From Sphingomonas sp. SORGH_AS_0950 (GTDB lineage Bacteria; Pseudomonadota; Alphaproteobacteria; Sphingomonadales; Sphingomonadaceae): 64,000 bases of DNA. The first letter of the stretch is position 1, and every line of letters begins with the position of its first letter. Shown piece after piece: positions 45,314-54,380 of the stretch. The notes below the pieces were generated by a model. That model saw only the letters and a program-made list of their open reading frames with translations. It ran no database searches and was not told where the DNA came from. The position numbers and the translations under genes were made by a program. Location of the stretch: positions 64,501 to 128,500 of the forward strand of contig NZ_JAUTAE010000001.1 in NCBI RefSeq assembly GCF_030818415.1, given 5' to 3'.

Positions 45314-46634
45314 TCGGCGCGGGGCCTCGATCGCGGCGCCGATCTTCCTGCTGGTCATCGTCTCCGTCCTGGTGGCGACGGCGATCTCGTTCGTGGTCAC
45401 CTTTTCCGGGCCGCCCCCTTTCGACTTTCCCAGCAGCCTGCGCTCGATCGCAATGACGCTGGAAGGCAAGGGGCCGCCGCCCTTCGACCGGGGCGGGCCG
45501 CCTTTCAGCGTGGCGCAAGCGGCCGATGGCCAGGATCCCGGACCGGGGCCGCCGCGGCGTCGACGGGAACGGACCGCGCCCATGGCCCGTAGCGGGGAAG
45601 TCGCCGATCCCACCGCCCGCCGCCGCCTCGCCGCCGAGTTGGGCGTATCGCCCGCCGCTGTCCTGGCCTTTACCGAAACGGCGGGCAAGACGGAGCGCGA
45701 TGCCTTTGTCGGCAGCTTCACCTTCGCCTGGCATGAGGGAGCGGGCTGGTGGGTCGTGCGCAGCCATGTGCCGCCCTATCTGACGCGCTGGCACGTCCGC
45801 ACTCTGCTGGCGATGCTGGTCGCGATCCTGCTGCTGTCCCTGCCGGCATGGTGCATTGCCCGCGCGTTGACCCGGCCCCTGCGCCGCCTCGCCAGCGCCG
45901 CCGATCAGGCAGGCACCGGCGCCGCGCTGCCCGCGCTGCCGGGGGGCAGTCGCGAGGTGCGCGATCTGGCGCGTGCGGTGACGACGATGCACGCCCGTCT
46001 GGCGCATCATGCCGAGGCGCGCACCGCGATGCTGGCGGGGATCGCGCATGACCTCGGCACACCGCTGTCGCGGCTCGCCTTTCGCGTCGAACAGCTGCCC
46101 GAGGACGCCCGCGCCCGTGCCGCCGCCGATATCGGCGAGATGCGCGCGATGATCGCCGCCACGCTGGCCTTCACCCGGGACGAGGCGATCCAGACCGACG
46201 CGCGCCGCCTCGACCTGGCCAGCCTGCTCGACAGTCTGGTCCAAGACATGGCCGATGCCGGTCAGCCCGTGACGCTGATGCCCGGCCCGCGTGCGGTCGT
46301 GCGCGGCGATACGGCGGCGTTGCGGCGGCTGTTTTCCAATCTGATCGAGAATGCCGTGCGCTATGGCGAGCGGGCGACGATCGGCTGGGAGATTGCGGGC
46401 GGGAATGTCGGCATATGGGTGGCCGACGACGGTCCCGGCATCGATCCGGCGCAGGCGGAACGGCTGTTCCAGCCCTTTGTGCGCGGCGACCCCTCACGCA
46501 ACCGCGCCACGGGCGGCACCGGGTTGGGCCTAGCCATCGTCCGTTCGATCGCGACGCGGCACGGCGGCGCGGCGACGCTGGAAAATGGCGATCGCGGCGC
46601 GATGGCGCGTGTGGTGCTGCCGCTGGCGAGCTGA
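45297..46634 (+). CDS. Sensor histidine kinase (EnvZ-like architecture)
   Basis: The 445-residue membrane kinase has a first membrane helix at about 13-36, then a periplasmic region of about 130 residues. That region has a Pro-rich start containing GPPPFD twice (residues 38-43 and 59-64), GGPPF (66-70) and an Arg cluster (87-91). A second helix lies at about 168-187, followed by HAMP and a HisKA domain with His251 (AGIAHDLGTPLSRL). The ATPase boxes follow: N (LFSNLIENAVRYG), G1 (DDGPGI) and G2 (GTGLGLAIV). It starts inside the response-regulator gene. The signal is unknown. Confidence 0.92.
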   Translation: MSSVADRRGASIAAPIFLLVIVSVLVATAISFVVTFSGPPPFDFPSSLRSIAMTLEGKGPPPFDRGGPPFSVAQAADGQDPGPGPPRRRRERTAPMARSGEVADPTARRRLAAELGVSPAAVLAFTETAGKTERDAFVGSFTFAWHEGAGWWVVRSHVPPYLTRWHVRTLLAMLVAILLLSLPAWCIARALTRPLRRLASAADQAGTGAALPALPGGSREVRDLARAVTTMHARLAHHAEARTAMLAGIAHDLGTPLSRLAFRVEQLPEDARARAAADIGEMRAMIAATLAFTRDEAIQTDARRLDLASLLDSLVQDMADAGQPVTLMPGPRAVVRGDTAALRRLFSNLIENAVRYGERATIGWEIAGGNVGIWVADDGPGIDPAQAERLFQPFVRGDPSRNRATGGTGLGLAIVRSIATRHGGAATLENGDRGAMARVVLPLAS

Positions 46635-46723
46635 CACACGCTGCAACATCATGGCGGCATCCCGACATAGCCGGGCAATCCTACACGCCGACATGCTCCT
46701 TCTGTCTGAAGGAGTATGAGTGC

Positions 46724-47629
46724 ATGTCCGACCGCCATCCCGACCACGCCCACAGCCTGGCCGACGATCTGAAGGTCATGGAGACGCTGATGGCGCGCCG
46801 TCGCGCGCTGAAGTGGTTTGCCGGTGCGGGCACCGCCGCGCTGGTCGCGGGTTGCGGCGGCAGCGACACGGCGTCGGGCAGCGTCGCGGTGGTAAGCGGC
46901 TCCACCGCCAGCGCCACGCCGACACCGACGCCGAGCGCAACCCCCACGCCGACCGCCAGCGGCACGAGCGCCGCATGTATCGCCGACCCGGCCGAAACCG
47001 CCGGTCCCTATCCCGGCGACGGCACCAACACCGCCTCCGGGGGGACATCCAACATCCTCACCGTGAGCGGCGTCGTGCGCAGCGACATCCGCCCCAGCTT
47101 CCTCTCGACCACCACGGTCGCGACCGGCGTCCTGCTGAAGATCACGCTGACCCTGGTCGACGTCAACGCCACCTGCGCACCGCTGGCGGGTTATGCGGTC
47201 TATCTGTGGCATTGCGACCGGCAGGGTCTCTATTCGCTCTATACCGCCCCGGCGGAAAGCTATCTGCGCGGGGTCCAGGTGACCGATGCCAATGGCCAGG
47301 TCAGCTTCACCACCATCTTCCCCGGCTGCTATGACGGGCGCTGGCCGCATATGCATTTCGAGGTCTTCTCCAGCCTCTCCAACGCGCTGGGCGGTCGTTA
47401 TGCAGTCCTGACCTCGCAGCTGGCGATGCCGAGCGCCGTCTGCTCGGCCGTCTATGCCGATGCCACGACCTATCCGTCGAGCGCCGCGAAGTTCGCGCGT
47501 ATTTCGCTGTCGAGCGACGGCATCTTCGGCGACAACAGCGCGGCGCAGGTCGCCCAGCAGACGCCGGTGTTCAGCGGCAACGTCACGGCGGGTTACGATG
47601 CGACCGCGCTGATTGGTATCGCCAGCTGA
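46724..47629 (+). CDS. Exported intradiol ring-cleavage dioxygenase-like lipoprotein
   Basis: The 301-residue product has a twin-arginine-like motif (ARRRALKWF, residues 24-32), a lipobox LVAGC with Cys44, a Ser/Thr/Pro linker and an intradiol dioxygenase beta-sandwich. Predicted non-haem Fe(III) ligands are Tyr170 (LWHCDRQGLY), Tyr203 (GCYDGRW), His209 and His211 (PHMH). Classical catechol dioxygenases are cytoplasmic; this one should be anchored outside the inner membrane. It may act on catechols or aromatic breakdown products in the periplasm. AAGGAG lies 9 bases before ATG 46724. Confidence 0.87.
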   Translation: MSDRHPDHAHSLADDLKVMETLMARRRALKWFAGAGTAALVAGCGGSDTASGSVAVVSGSTASATPTPTPSATPTPTASGTSAACIADPAETAGPYPGDGTNTASGGTSNILTVSGVVRSDIRPSFLSTTTVATGVLLKITLTLVDVNATCAPLAGYAVYLWHCDRQGLYSLYTAPAESYLRGVQVTDANGQVSFTTIFPGCYDGRWPHMHFEVFSSLSNALGGRYAVLTSQLAMPSAVCSAVYADATTYPSSAAKFARISLSSDGIFGDNSAAQVAQQTPVFSGNVTAGYDATALIGIAS

Positions 47630-47635
47630 ATTCCC

Positions 47636-47670
47636 GCGTGCAAAAGCATTTGGCCGATGCTTTTGCACGC
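47636..47670 (+). terminator. Hairpin after the dioxygenase gene
   Basis: A perfect 14-base-pair stem GCGTGCAAAAGCAT / ATGCTTTTGCACGC with loop TTGGCCG begins 6 bases after the stop codon. There is no T tract after the stem, though the right arm itself contains TTTT. Confidence 0.7.
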
Positions 47671-47852
47671 CATGCCGCAGCGGCTCCAGCGGGTCGAAGC
47701 CGGTGGCCGCGACAGGCATTGAGCCGAGAGGCGCGATGCCGGTAGTGATCGAGTATCATGATCTATCCATCCCGAATAATCGATTGGACAGATTGCCTGC
47801 GGGCGCGGCACTATCCGTGGTGAAGTGACATCGGTAGGAAGAGGACACCGAG

Positions 47853-50078
47853 ATGGCCGATTACGAAAAGCCCAAGAGCGGCGGTTGCCCGATGGGTGGC
47901 AAGGGCGGCGGCGAGGTCAAGGCCCGGTCGCTGCTGGGACGGACCAACAAGGACTGGTGGCCCGACGCGCTGCCGATCGACATGCTGCACCAGCACGGCA
48001 TCTCGCCCGACCCGATGGGCGAGGGCTTCGACTATGCCGAGGCGTTCAACGCGCTCGACTATGCGGCGGTCAAGGCCGACCTGCTCGCGCTGATGACCGA
48101 CAGCAAGCCGTGGTGGCCCGCCGATTACGGTCATTACGGTCCTTTCATGATCCGCATGGCATGGCACGCCGCTGGCACCTATCGCGTGACCGATGGGCGC
48201 GGGGGTTCGTCCTCGGGGCAGCAGCGTTTCGAGCCGCTGAACTCATGGCCGGACAATGGCAATCTCGACAAGGCGCGGCGCCTGTTGTGGCCGATCAAGC
48301 AGAAATACGGCAAGCATATCAGCTGGGCCGATCTGTTCATCCTGGCGGGCAATGTCGCGATCGAGAGCATGGGCGGGCCGACCTTCGGCTTCGCGGGCGG
48401 CCGCAAGGACGTCTATGCGTCGGAGGGCGATACCTTCTGGGGCGCCGAGGAGCTGTGGGTCGATGAAGGCGCGCAGACCCGCATCACCGAGGAGACGCCC
48501 GAGCTCGAAGGACCGCTCGCCGCGATCCAGATGGGCCTCATCTACGTCAATCCCGAAGGACCTGGCGGCAATCCCGACCCGCTGACCTCCGCGCGCGACA
48601 TGAAGGCGACGTTCCGGCGGATGGCGATGAATTCCGAGGAGACGGTGGCGCTGACGGCGGGTGGCCATGCGTTCGGCAAGGCGCATGGCGCCAAGCCCGC
48701 CCCGCACTTCAAGAACCCGGCGGCGGAAGCGGTGCACCAGCAGGGGCTGGGCTGGCTGACCGACAGCGAGGAGATCGGCCAGGGGCATATCACCACCTCC
48801 GGCATCGAGGGTGCATGGTCGAACAATCCGACCAAGTGGACCGGCGACTATCTGCGCCTGCTGTTCAAATATGACTATGAACTGACGCAGAGCCCGGCGG
48901 GCGCCAAGCAGTGGACTCCGGTCAATCCCGACCCCGAGGACATGGCCCCCGACGCGCGCGATCCCAACAAGCGCGTGCCGACCATGATGACCACCGCCGA
49001 CATGGCGCTGAAGATGGACCCCGAGTTCCGCGAGATCGCGCTGCGCTTCCGCGAGGATCAGGCGGCGCTGGACGACGCCTTCGCCCGCGCCTGGTTCAAG
49101 CTGACTCATCGCGACATGGGCCCCAAGATCCGCTATCTCGGCCCCGAAGTGCCCGAAGAAACGCTGATCTGGCAGGACCCCGTGCCCGAAGGCACCGTGC
49201 CCTCGGATGCGGCCGTGGCGGCGTTCAAGGAGGCGGTGCTCTCCAGCGGGTTGACGGTCGGACAGCTGGTCAAGACCGCCTGGGCCTCGGCCTCGACCTA
49301 TCGCCGGTCGGATCATCGCGGCGGCGCGAACGGCGCGCGCATCGCGCTGGCCCCGCAGAAGGACTGGGCGGTCAACGAACCCGAACAGCTCCAGCAGGTC
49401 CTGGCCAAGCTGAACGAACTGCGCGGCGACATGTCGCTGGCCGACGCGATCGTGCTGGCGGGTTCGGCGGCGGTCGAGAAGGCCGCGCGCGATGCCGGGT
49501 TCGACGTGGCGGTCCCGTTCCTGGGCGGTCGCGGCGACGCGACGCAGGAATGGACCGATGTCGAGAGCTTCATCTGGATGGAGCCGCAGGCCGATGGTTT
49601 CCGCAACTATCTGAAGACCCGCAACCCGGTGAAGACCGAGGAGCTGCTGCTCGACCGGGCCTCGCTGCTCGGGCTGTCCGCGCCGGAAATGACGGTGCTG
49701 GTCGGCGGCCTGCGCGTGCTGGGCGCGAACTTCGGCGATGCGCCGGAGGGCGTGCTGACCGACCGTCCGGGGCAGCTGACCAACGACTTCTTCGTCAACC
49801 TGCTCGACAATGATACCTTCTGGGATCTGGTCGATGCGTCGAGCGACGAGAAGTTCATCGGTTACGACCGTGGCGGGCGCCAGGAAAAGTGGCGTGCGAC
49901 CCGGACCGACCTGATCTTCGGCTCGAACTCGCAGCTGCGCGCGACCGCCGAGGTCTATGCCGAGAACGGGCACGAGGAGAAATTCGTGCGCGACTTCGTG
50001 CGGGCCTGGGTGAAGGTGATGAACGCCGATCGCTTCGACGTGACCGCCAAGCCGGTGTCGGCCAACCAGGCCAGCTAA
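47853..50078 (+). CDS. katG: Catalase-peroxidase
   Basis: The 741-residue bifunctional haem enzyme degrades hydrogen peroxide. It has two tandem peroxidase domains. The N-terminal one is active, with distal Arg/Trp/His in [11 protein letters not shown] (near 100-110), proximal His in [15 protein letters not shown] (near 270), and the Trp-Tyr-Met adduct residues in the WH motif, [10 protein letters not shown] and the IEGAWSNNP region. The C-terminal copy lacks the haem-binding residues. Full length is normal. A GGAAGAGGA ribosome binding site precedes ATG 47853. A terminator follows. No oxyR or furA gene is adjacent. Confidence 0.97.
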   Translation: MADYEKPKSGGCPMGGKGGGEVKARSLLGRTNKDWWPDALPIDMLHQHGISPDPMGEGFDYAEAFNALDYAAVKADLLALMTDSKPWWPADYGHYGPFMIRMAWHAAGTYRVTDGRGGSSSGQQRFEPLNSWPDNGNLDKARRLLWPIKQKYGKHISWADLFILAGNVAIESMGGPTFGFAGGRKDVYASEGDTFWGAEELWVDEGAQTRITEETPELEGPLAAIQMGLIYVNPEGPGGNPDPLTSARDMKATFRRMAMNSEETVALTAGGHAFGKAHGAKPAPHFKNPAAEAVHQQGLGWLTDSEEIGQGHITTSGIEGAWSNNPTKWTGDYLRLLFKYDYELTQSPAGAKQWTPVNPDPEDMAPDARDPNKRVPTMMTTADMALKMDPEFREIALRFREDQAALDDAFARAWFKLTHRDMGPKIRYLGPEVPEETLIWQDPVPEGTVPSDAAVAAFKEAVLSSGLTVGQLVKTAWASASTYRRSDHRGGANGARIALAPQKDWAVNEPEQLQQVLAKLNELRGDMSLADAIVLAGSAAVEKAARDAGFDVAVPFLGGRGDATQEWTDVESFIWMEPQADGFRNYLKTRNPVKTEELLLDRASLLGLSAPEMTVLVGGLRVLGANFGDAPEGVLTDRPGQLTNDFFVNLLDNDTFWDLVDASSDEKFIGYDRGGRQEKWRATRTDLIFGSNSQLRATAEVYAENGHEEKFVRDFVRAWVKVMNADRFDVTAKPVSANQAS

Positions 50079-50097
50079 CCACCCTTAGGGTGAGAAG

Positions 50098-50143
50098 GGG
50101 GCGCGGTGTCCGGACTCAGGTCCGGGTCGCCGCGCCCCTTTTT
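50098..50143 (+). terminator. Rho-independent terminator of katG
   Basis: A 9-base-pair outer stem GGGGCGCGG / CCGCGCCCC encloses an inner hairpin (CCGGAC / GTCCGG) and is followed by five T residues, 20 bases after the katG stop. Confidence 0.9.
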
Positions 50144-50194
50144 CATGTCGTCCGGATCGCGCGGCCGTGCCGCACCGGCGGCGCTCCGGACCGT

Positions 50195-50851
50195 TCAGCC
50201 TTGCAGCCAGTCCCGCAACAACTGGGTGACCTCGCCGGGGCGCTCTAGCGGGGCCAGATGCCCGCAATTGCGGATCTCGTGGAGCAGCGCGCCGGGAATT
50301 TGGTCGGACAGCTCGCGCGCTTCGGCGGGCAGGCATATGCGGTCATATTCGCCCACCGCCACCAGCGTCGGCACCCGCACCGCCGCGATGGCCGCGCTGA
50401 TATCCGGCCGGGCGAGCATGGCCCGCTGCTGGCGCTCGAAGACGGCCGCGCCGACGCGCTCGGCCATCGCCTGGACGGGGCCGCTGACGATCGGGGTCAG
50501 CGTCGGGTCGGCATGGGGTGCGGTGGCGAGCAGGCCCTGCTCGGCGACGGTGCGCGGTCGCATCCGCATCGACGCGCGGGTGCCGAACAGCGCCACCCGC
50601 TGCACCCGCTCGGGCGCCTGGCGGATGACCTCCAGCGCGACATAGCCGCCCAGGCTGACCCCGGCGACCGCGAAGCGGGGCGGGGCATGGGCCAGCACCC
50701 GCGCCGCCATCGCCTCCAGCGTGTCGTCGACGGTCAGGTCGCCGAGCATCGGATGGGTGACGTCGCTCAGGTCGATCACCTGCCTGGCCCAGAGTTGGCC
50801 GTCGCAACCCATGGCGGGCAGCAGGATGAGGGGCGGCGCGTGGCGGATCAT
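50195..50851 (-). CDS. Alpha/beta hydrolase
   Basis: The 218-residue alpha/beta-hydrolase-fold protein has triad Ser66 (GVSLGGY), Asp170 (GEYDRI) and His198 (NCGHLAP). No signal peptide. Members are esterases, lactonases, thioesterases or dienelactone/ketoadipate enol-lactone-type enzymes, and the substrate is not clear here. It lies 38 bases after the TerC-like gene on the same strand and may be the last gene of the citrate-linked run. GGGAG lies 9 bases before ATG 50851; the frame is open upstream into the TerC gene. Confidence 0.85.
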   Translation of the reverse strand: MIRHAPPLILLPAMGCDGQLWARQVIDLSDVTHPMLGDLTVDDTLEAMAARVLAHAPPRFAVAGVSLGGYVALEVIRQAPERVQRVALFGTRASMRMRPRTVAEQGLLATAPHADPTLTPIVSGPVQAMAERVGAAVFERQQRAMLARPDISAAIAAVRVPTLVAVGEYDRICLPAEARELSDQIPGALLHEIRNCGHLAPLERPGEVTQLLRDWLQG

Positions 50852-50889
50852 GGCAATGTCTCCCGATGGGGGCGTGAGGGTGGGATGGG

Positions 50890-51537
50890 TCAGGTGAACA
50901 GGGTCAGCAGCCCGCGCGCCGGGTCGGTCAGGCCTTCCCAGATCATCTTGCCCGCGACCCACAGGATGACGAGCAGCCCGACATAGGCGAGCCAGCGATA
51001 GCGCTCGATCACGCGGGCGAGGATATTGGCGGCCAGCCCCATCAAGGCGACCGACAGGATCAGGCCGATGGCTAGGATGCCGGGATGGTCGCGCGCGGCC
51101 CCCGCGACCGCCAGAACATTGTCGAGGCTCATCGATATGTCGGCGACCGCGACCGCCCAGGCGGCGGCCCAGAAGCGGCGCGGGGCCCGGTGCGCCAGCG
51201 CATCGTCGTCACCATCGCCGCCGCGCAGTTCGCGCCACATCTTCCACGCGACCCAGACCAGCAGCAGCCCGCCCGCCAACACCAGCCCGACGATCTGGAG
51301 CAGCTGCGTCACGACCAGCGCGAAACCGATGCGCAGGACCAACGCGGCGACCACGCCGACCAGGATCACCTTGCGCCGCATCGCCGGGGGCAGCCCCGCC
51401 GCCAGCGCGCCGACGACGATGGCGTTGTCGGCGGCGAGCAGGACGTCGATCAGGACGACCTGGGCAAAGGCCGCCAGAGCTGCGGGCGTGCCGATCGCGG
51501 CGAAGTCGGCGACGATATGCGGCCAGAGCGTCTCCAT
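50890..51537 (-). CDS. TerC family integral membrane protein (probable metal exporter)
   Basis: The 215-residue inner-membrane protein has 6-7 helices and the two TerC acidic motifs: DVLLAADNAIVVG (near 31) and DISMSLDNVLAVAGAA (near 133). A charged cytoplasmic loop (RGGDGDDD) lies between. Members such as Alx and YkoY/YceF-type proteins export Mn2+, and others are linked to tellurite resistance. It lies 4 bases after the CitMHS symporter gene on the same strand, so metal export coupled to citrate-metal import is an attractive inference. Confidence 0.88.
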   Translation of the reverse strand: METLWPHIVADFAAIGTPAALAAFAQVVLIDVLLAADNAIVVGALAAGLPPAMRRKVILVGVVAALVLRIGFALVVTQLLQIVGLVLAGGLLLVWVAWKMWRELRGGDGDDDALAHRAPRRFWAAAWAVAVADISMSLDNVLAVAGAARDHPGILAIGLILSVALMGLAANILARVIERYRWLAYVGLLVILWVAGKMIWEGLTDPARGLLTLFT

Positions 51538-51541
51538 CGGA

Positions 51542-52843
51542 TCAGCCCATCAGCGGGAAGGCGAGCACCGCCATCCCGACCAGCGTCATGACCACACAGA
51601 CCATCGCGGCGGGGATCAGGGTGAAACGCTGGTGATCGGCCAGGTCGACGCCCGCCAGGCTGACCAGCAGATAGGTCGACGGCACCAGCGGGCTGAGCAG
51701 ATGGACCGGCTGGCCCATCAGCGAGGCGCGGGCGATCGCCATCGGCGACACGCCATAATGCGTCCCCGCCTCGGCCAGGATCGGCAGCATCCCGAAATAG
51801 AAGGCGTCGTTGGAGATGAAGAAGGTGAAGGGCAGGCTGAGCGCGGCGGTGATCGGCGCCATATACGGCCCCAGCACCGGAGGAATCCAGCCGACGACCT
51901 CCTTGCTCATCGCCTCGACCATGCCGGTGCCCGACAGGATGCCGGTGAAGATGCCCGCCGCGAAGATCAGCGAGACGACCGACAGGACATTGCCCGCATG
52001 GGCGGCGATCCGCTCCTTCTGCTCGGCGACCTGCGGATAGTTGACGATCATGGCGACCGCAAAGGCCAGCATCATCAGCACCGACAGCGGCAGGATGCCC
52101 GAGACCAGTCCCGCGATCAGCGCGATGGTCAGCGCGGCGTTGAACCCGCGCAGGTGCGGGCGGCGCGCCTCAGGGAATTGCGACACGGCCATGCCGGTGA
52201 AGGCGGTCGGCTCATTGGCCTTCACATGGCCGATGCGGCGACGCTCCTTGCGGCCGAACCAGATCGCCAGCCCGATCAGGAAGGCGAGACCCGCGATCAT
52301 GCCCGGGATCAGTGGCAGGAACAGCGTGGCGGGATCGAGCTTCAGCGCGCTCGCGGCGCGGGCGGTCGGGCCGCCCCAGGGGGTCAGGTTCATGATCCCG
52401 CTGGTGCTCATCAGCAGGCAGCACAGATATAGCCGATTCATGTCGTACCGCTTGTAGAGCGGCAGCAGCGCGGCGATGGTGATGATGTAGGTGGTCGACC
52501 CGTCGCCATCCAGGCTGACGATCGCGCACAGCACCACCGTGCCGATCAAGATGGCCAGCGGATCGCCGTGCACCACGCGCAGCAGCCGGTTGACCAGCGG
52601 ATCGAACAGCCCGGTATCGGTCATGATCGAGAAGAACAGGATCGCGAAGAGCAGCATGACGCCGGTCGGCGCGAGATTCTTGATGCCGTCGATCATCATG
52701 TCGCCCAGGCCGGAGGCGAAACCGGCGATCAGCGCGAAGGCGGTCGGCACGACGATCAGCGCGACCAGCGGGGTCATCCGCTTCGTCATGATGAGCGTCA
52801 TGAAGGTGGCGACCATCAGGAAGCCAAGCAGGGCAAGATCCAT
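51542..52843 (-). CDS. CitMHS family citrate-divalent metal:H+ symporter
   Basis: The 433-residue inner-membrane protein has about 12 helices. CitMHS features are SLDGDGSTTYIITIAALLPLYKRY, NLTPWGGPTARAASAL, FFISNDAFYFGMLPI and GQPVHLLSPLVPSTYLLVSLAGVDL. Characterised family members import citrate complexed with Mg2+, Ca2+, Zn2+ or other divalent ions with protons. It is downstream of a porin and a solute-binding protein on the same strand, divergent from a TctDE-like regulator, which fits citrate use. Confidence 0.92.
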   Translation of the reverse strand: MDLALLGFLMVATFMTLIMTKRMTPLVALIVVPTAFALIAGFASGLGDMMIDGIKNLAPTGVMLLFAILFFSIMTDTGLFDPLVNRLLRVVHGDPLAILIGTVVLCAIVSLDGDGSTTYIITIAALLPLYKRYDMNRLYLCCLLMSTSGIMNLTPWGGPTARAASALKLDPATLFLPLIPGMIAGLAFLIGLAIWFGRKERRRIGHVKANEPTAFTGMAVSQFPEARRPHLRGFNAALTIALIAGLVSGILPLSVLMMLAFAVAMIVNYPQVAEQKERIAAHAGNVLSVVSLIFAAGIFTGILSGTGMVEAMSKEVVGWIPPVLGPYMAPITAALSLPFTFFISNDAFYFGMLPILAEAGTHYGVSPMAIARASLMGQPVHLLSPLVPSTYLLVSLAGVDLADHQRFTLIPAAMVCVVMTLVGMAVLAFPLMG

Positions 52844-52874
52844 CGAAGGATGCTCCGTGAGGGAGGAGGGTGTC

Positions 52875-54380
52875 TTAGAAGGTGACGGCGATGCGCGTGC
52901 CGATCGTCTCGCCGCTGTCGGCGCCGGTGAAGGCGCCTGCGCGATTGTCGGTGTCCCAATGGACCCAGTTGAACTGGAGCCGGGTGAAGCTGTTGAGATA
53001 CCAGTTGGCGCCGACCGTCGCGGCCCAGCCGCGCCCGCCGGTCAACAGGCTGGTATAGTCCAGATTTTCATAGCGCGCGGTCAGCTCGATCGCGCCGGCC
53101 CCGCCCTCGAAGATCGGTTTCAGCACGCGGGGCTGGCCGAAGCTGCCCAGGCGCGGGTTATAGGGAGGCAGGTCGCCGGTGACGAACCAGCCGCCCGACA
53201 GGCTCCACGCCTTGCTGAGAAAGTCGGGGCGGTCGCCGGTCAGGCGCGCGCGCCGCTCGCCCGCCTCGGCCATGACCCAGACCGGGCCGACATAGCCGCC
53301 CAGCTCCGCGCCATAGCCGGTGGTGCTGCGCCCGCCGAGCAGCGCGCCGGTCGACACCCGCAACGCGCCGTTGAAGCGGCCGCCGATCACCGTGTTGCGG
53401 GTCAGCGTGGTCGCCGCCGAGGACAGCGCCTCGTCAAAGCCCCACAGGCCGATATGGAGGACCGAACGCTCGCCCTTGACCGGGTTCCAGTGCGCGCGGG
53501 CCAGCACGGTGCGGCTGTCATTGGCGGCCTGGCTGCCGTCGATCCGGTCGCCGGTCAGCGTCAGCGAGGCGTGGCCGGTCTTCCAGAACAGGCGCGGCAT
53601 GATGCCGACGCCGTAGAAGCCGCGCTGCGGGATGATCGCGGTGGCGACGACGGTGCGTTCCATGAAGGGCGTCGAGTCCGATCCGGTCGAGCCCTCGAAC
53701 CCGCGATCGTTGAACAGATGCCCGGCGCGCAGGTCGTAATCCAGGCCCGGCCGGATACGGTTGCGCCAGCCGATGAAGGCGGTGACGATGTCGACGTCAT
53801 TTTCGGAAAAGTCGGTTTCGAACTGGTAGAAGAAATGGGTGCCGACCCCGCCTTCCAGGCCCAGGCGCAGCGCGCGCATGCCGGTCGTGGTGATGTTGCG
53901 CCCGTCATAGCGCGAACCGAAGCTGGAGCTGACATCGGCCAGGATGCGGCCGCGCGGCTTGAAGGTGTAGATGCCGTCCGCCGAGTGGAAGACGGGCAGG
54001 CCCGCCCCCCATTCGGTCGTCACGCCCGCCGCATTGGCCTGCCGCGCCTGTGCCACGTCGCGCTCGGCGGGGCCGGGGGGGACGAGCTGCGGCGCGAAGG
54101 GGCGGGTAACGGTGTCGCGGCCGGTCGTGTCGTTCTGCGCCAGTTGCGGTGCGGGCGTCGCCGCCGCTGCCGCCGGGGTGGTGGGGGCGGGCATGGTGCG
54201 GGCGACCGTGGCGGGGGCCTGCGTCCCCTCCAGCCGGTCGAGCCGGGCGCGCAGCGTCGCGATCTCGGCGGCCTGCTGGCGGACCAGCGCGGCGAGGTCG
54301 TCGTTGCTCGGCGTCTGGGCCAGCGCGGGGGTGGCGGCCAGCAACGCGACCAGCGCGGTCGCGGTTCGGTACGGGATCAT
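52875..54380 (-). CDS. OprO/OprP family porin
   Basis: The 501-residue outer-membrane protein has a signal peptide ending near PALAQ, a coiled-coil segment (about 25-48, VRQQAAEIATLRARLDRLEG), a Pro/Ala/Thr linker and a 16-strand barrel ending IGTRIAVTF. The family includes phosphate/pyrophosphate-selective anion channels. Here the operon context (citrate transporter, solute-binding protein) suggests an anion channel for tricarboxylates, comparable in role though not in family to OpdH of Pseudomonas. Its ATG overlaps the solute-binding protein stop by 4 bases. Confidence 0.9.
   Translation of the reverse strand: MIPYRTATALVALLAATPALAQTPSNDDLAALVRQQAAEIATLRARLDRLEGTQAPATVARTMPAPTTPAAAAATPAPQLAQNDTTGRDTVTRPFAPQLVPPGPAERDVAQARQANAAGVTTEWGAGLPVFHSADGIYTFKPRGRILADVSSSFGSRYDGRNITTTGMRALRLGLEGGVGTHFFYQFETDFSENDVDIVTAFIGWRNRIRPGLDYDLRAGHLFNDRGFEGSTGSDSTPFMERTVVATAIIPQRGFYGVGIMPRLFWKTGHASLTLTGDRIDGSQAANDSRTVLARAHWNPVKGERSVLHIGLWGFDEALSSAATTLTRNTVIGGRFNGALRVSTGALLGGRSTTGYGAELGGYVGPVWVMAEAGERRARLTGDRPDFLSKAWSLSGGWFVTGDLPPYNPRLGSFGQPRVLKPIFEGGAGAIELTARYENLDYTSLLTGGRGWAATVGANWYLNSFTRLQFNWVHWDTDNRAGAFTGADSGETIGTRIAVTF

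Noticed and set aside
47671..47852. OxyR binding site upstream of katG
   Set aside because: AT-rich words such as CTATCC and GAATAATCGATT are present, but I could not fit the ATAG-N7-CTAT tetrad with correct spacing.
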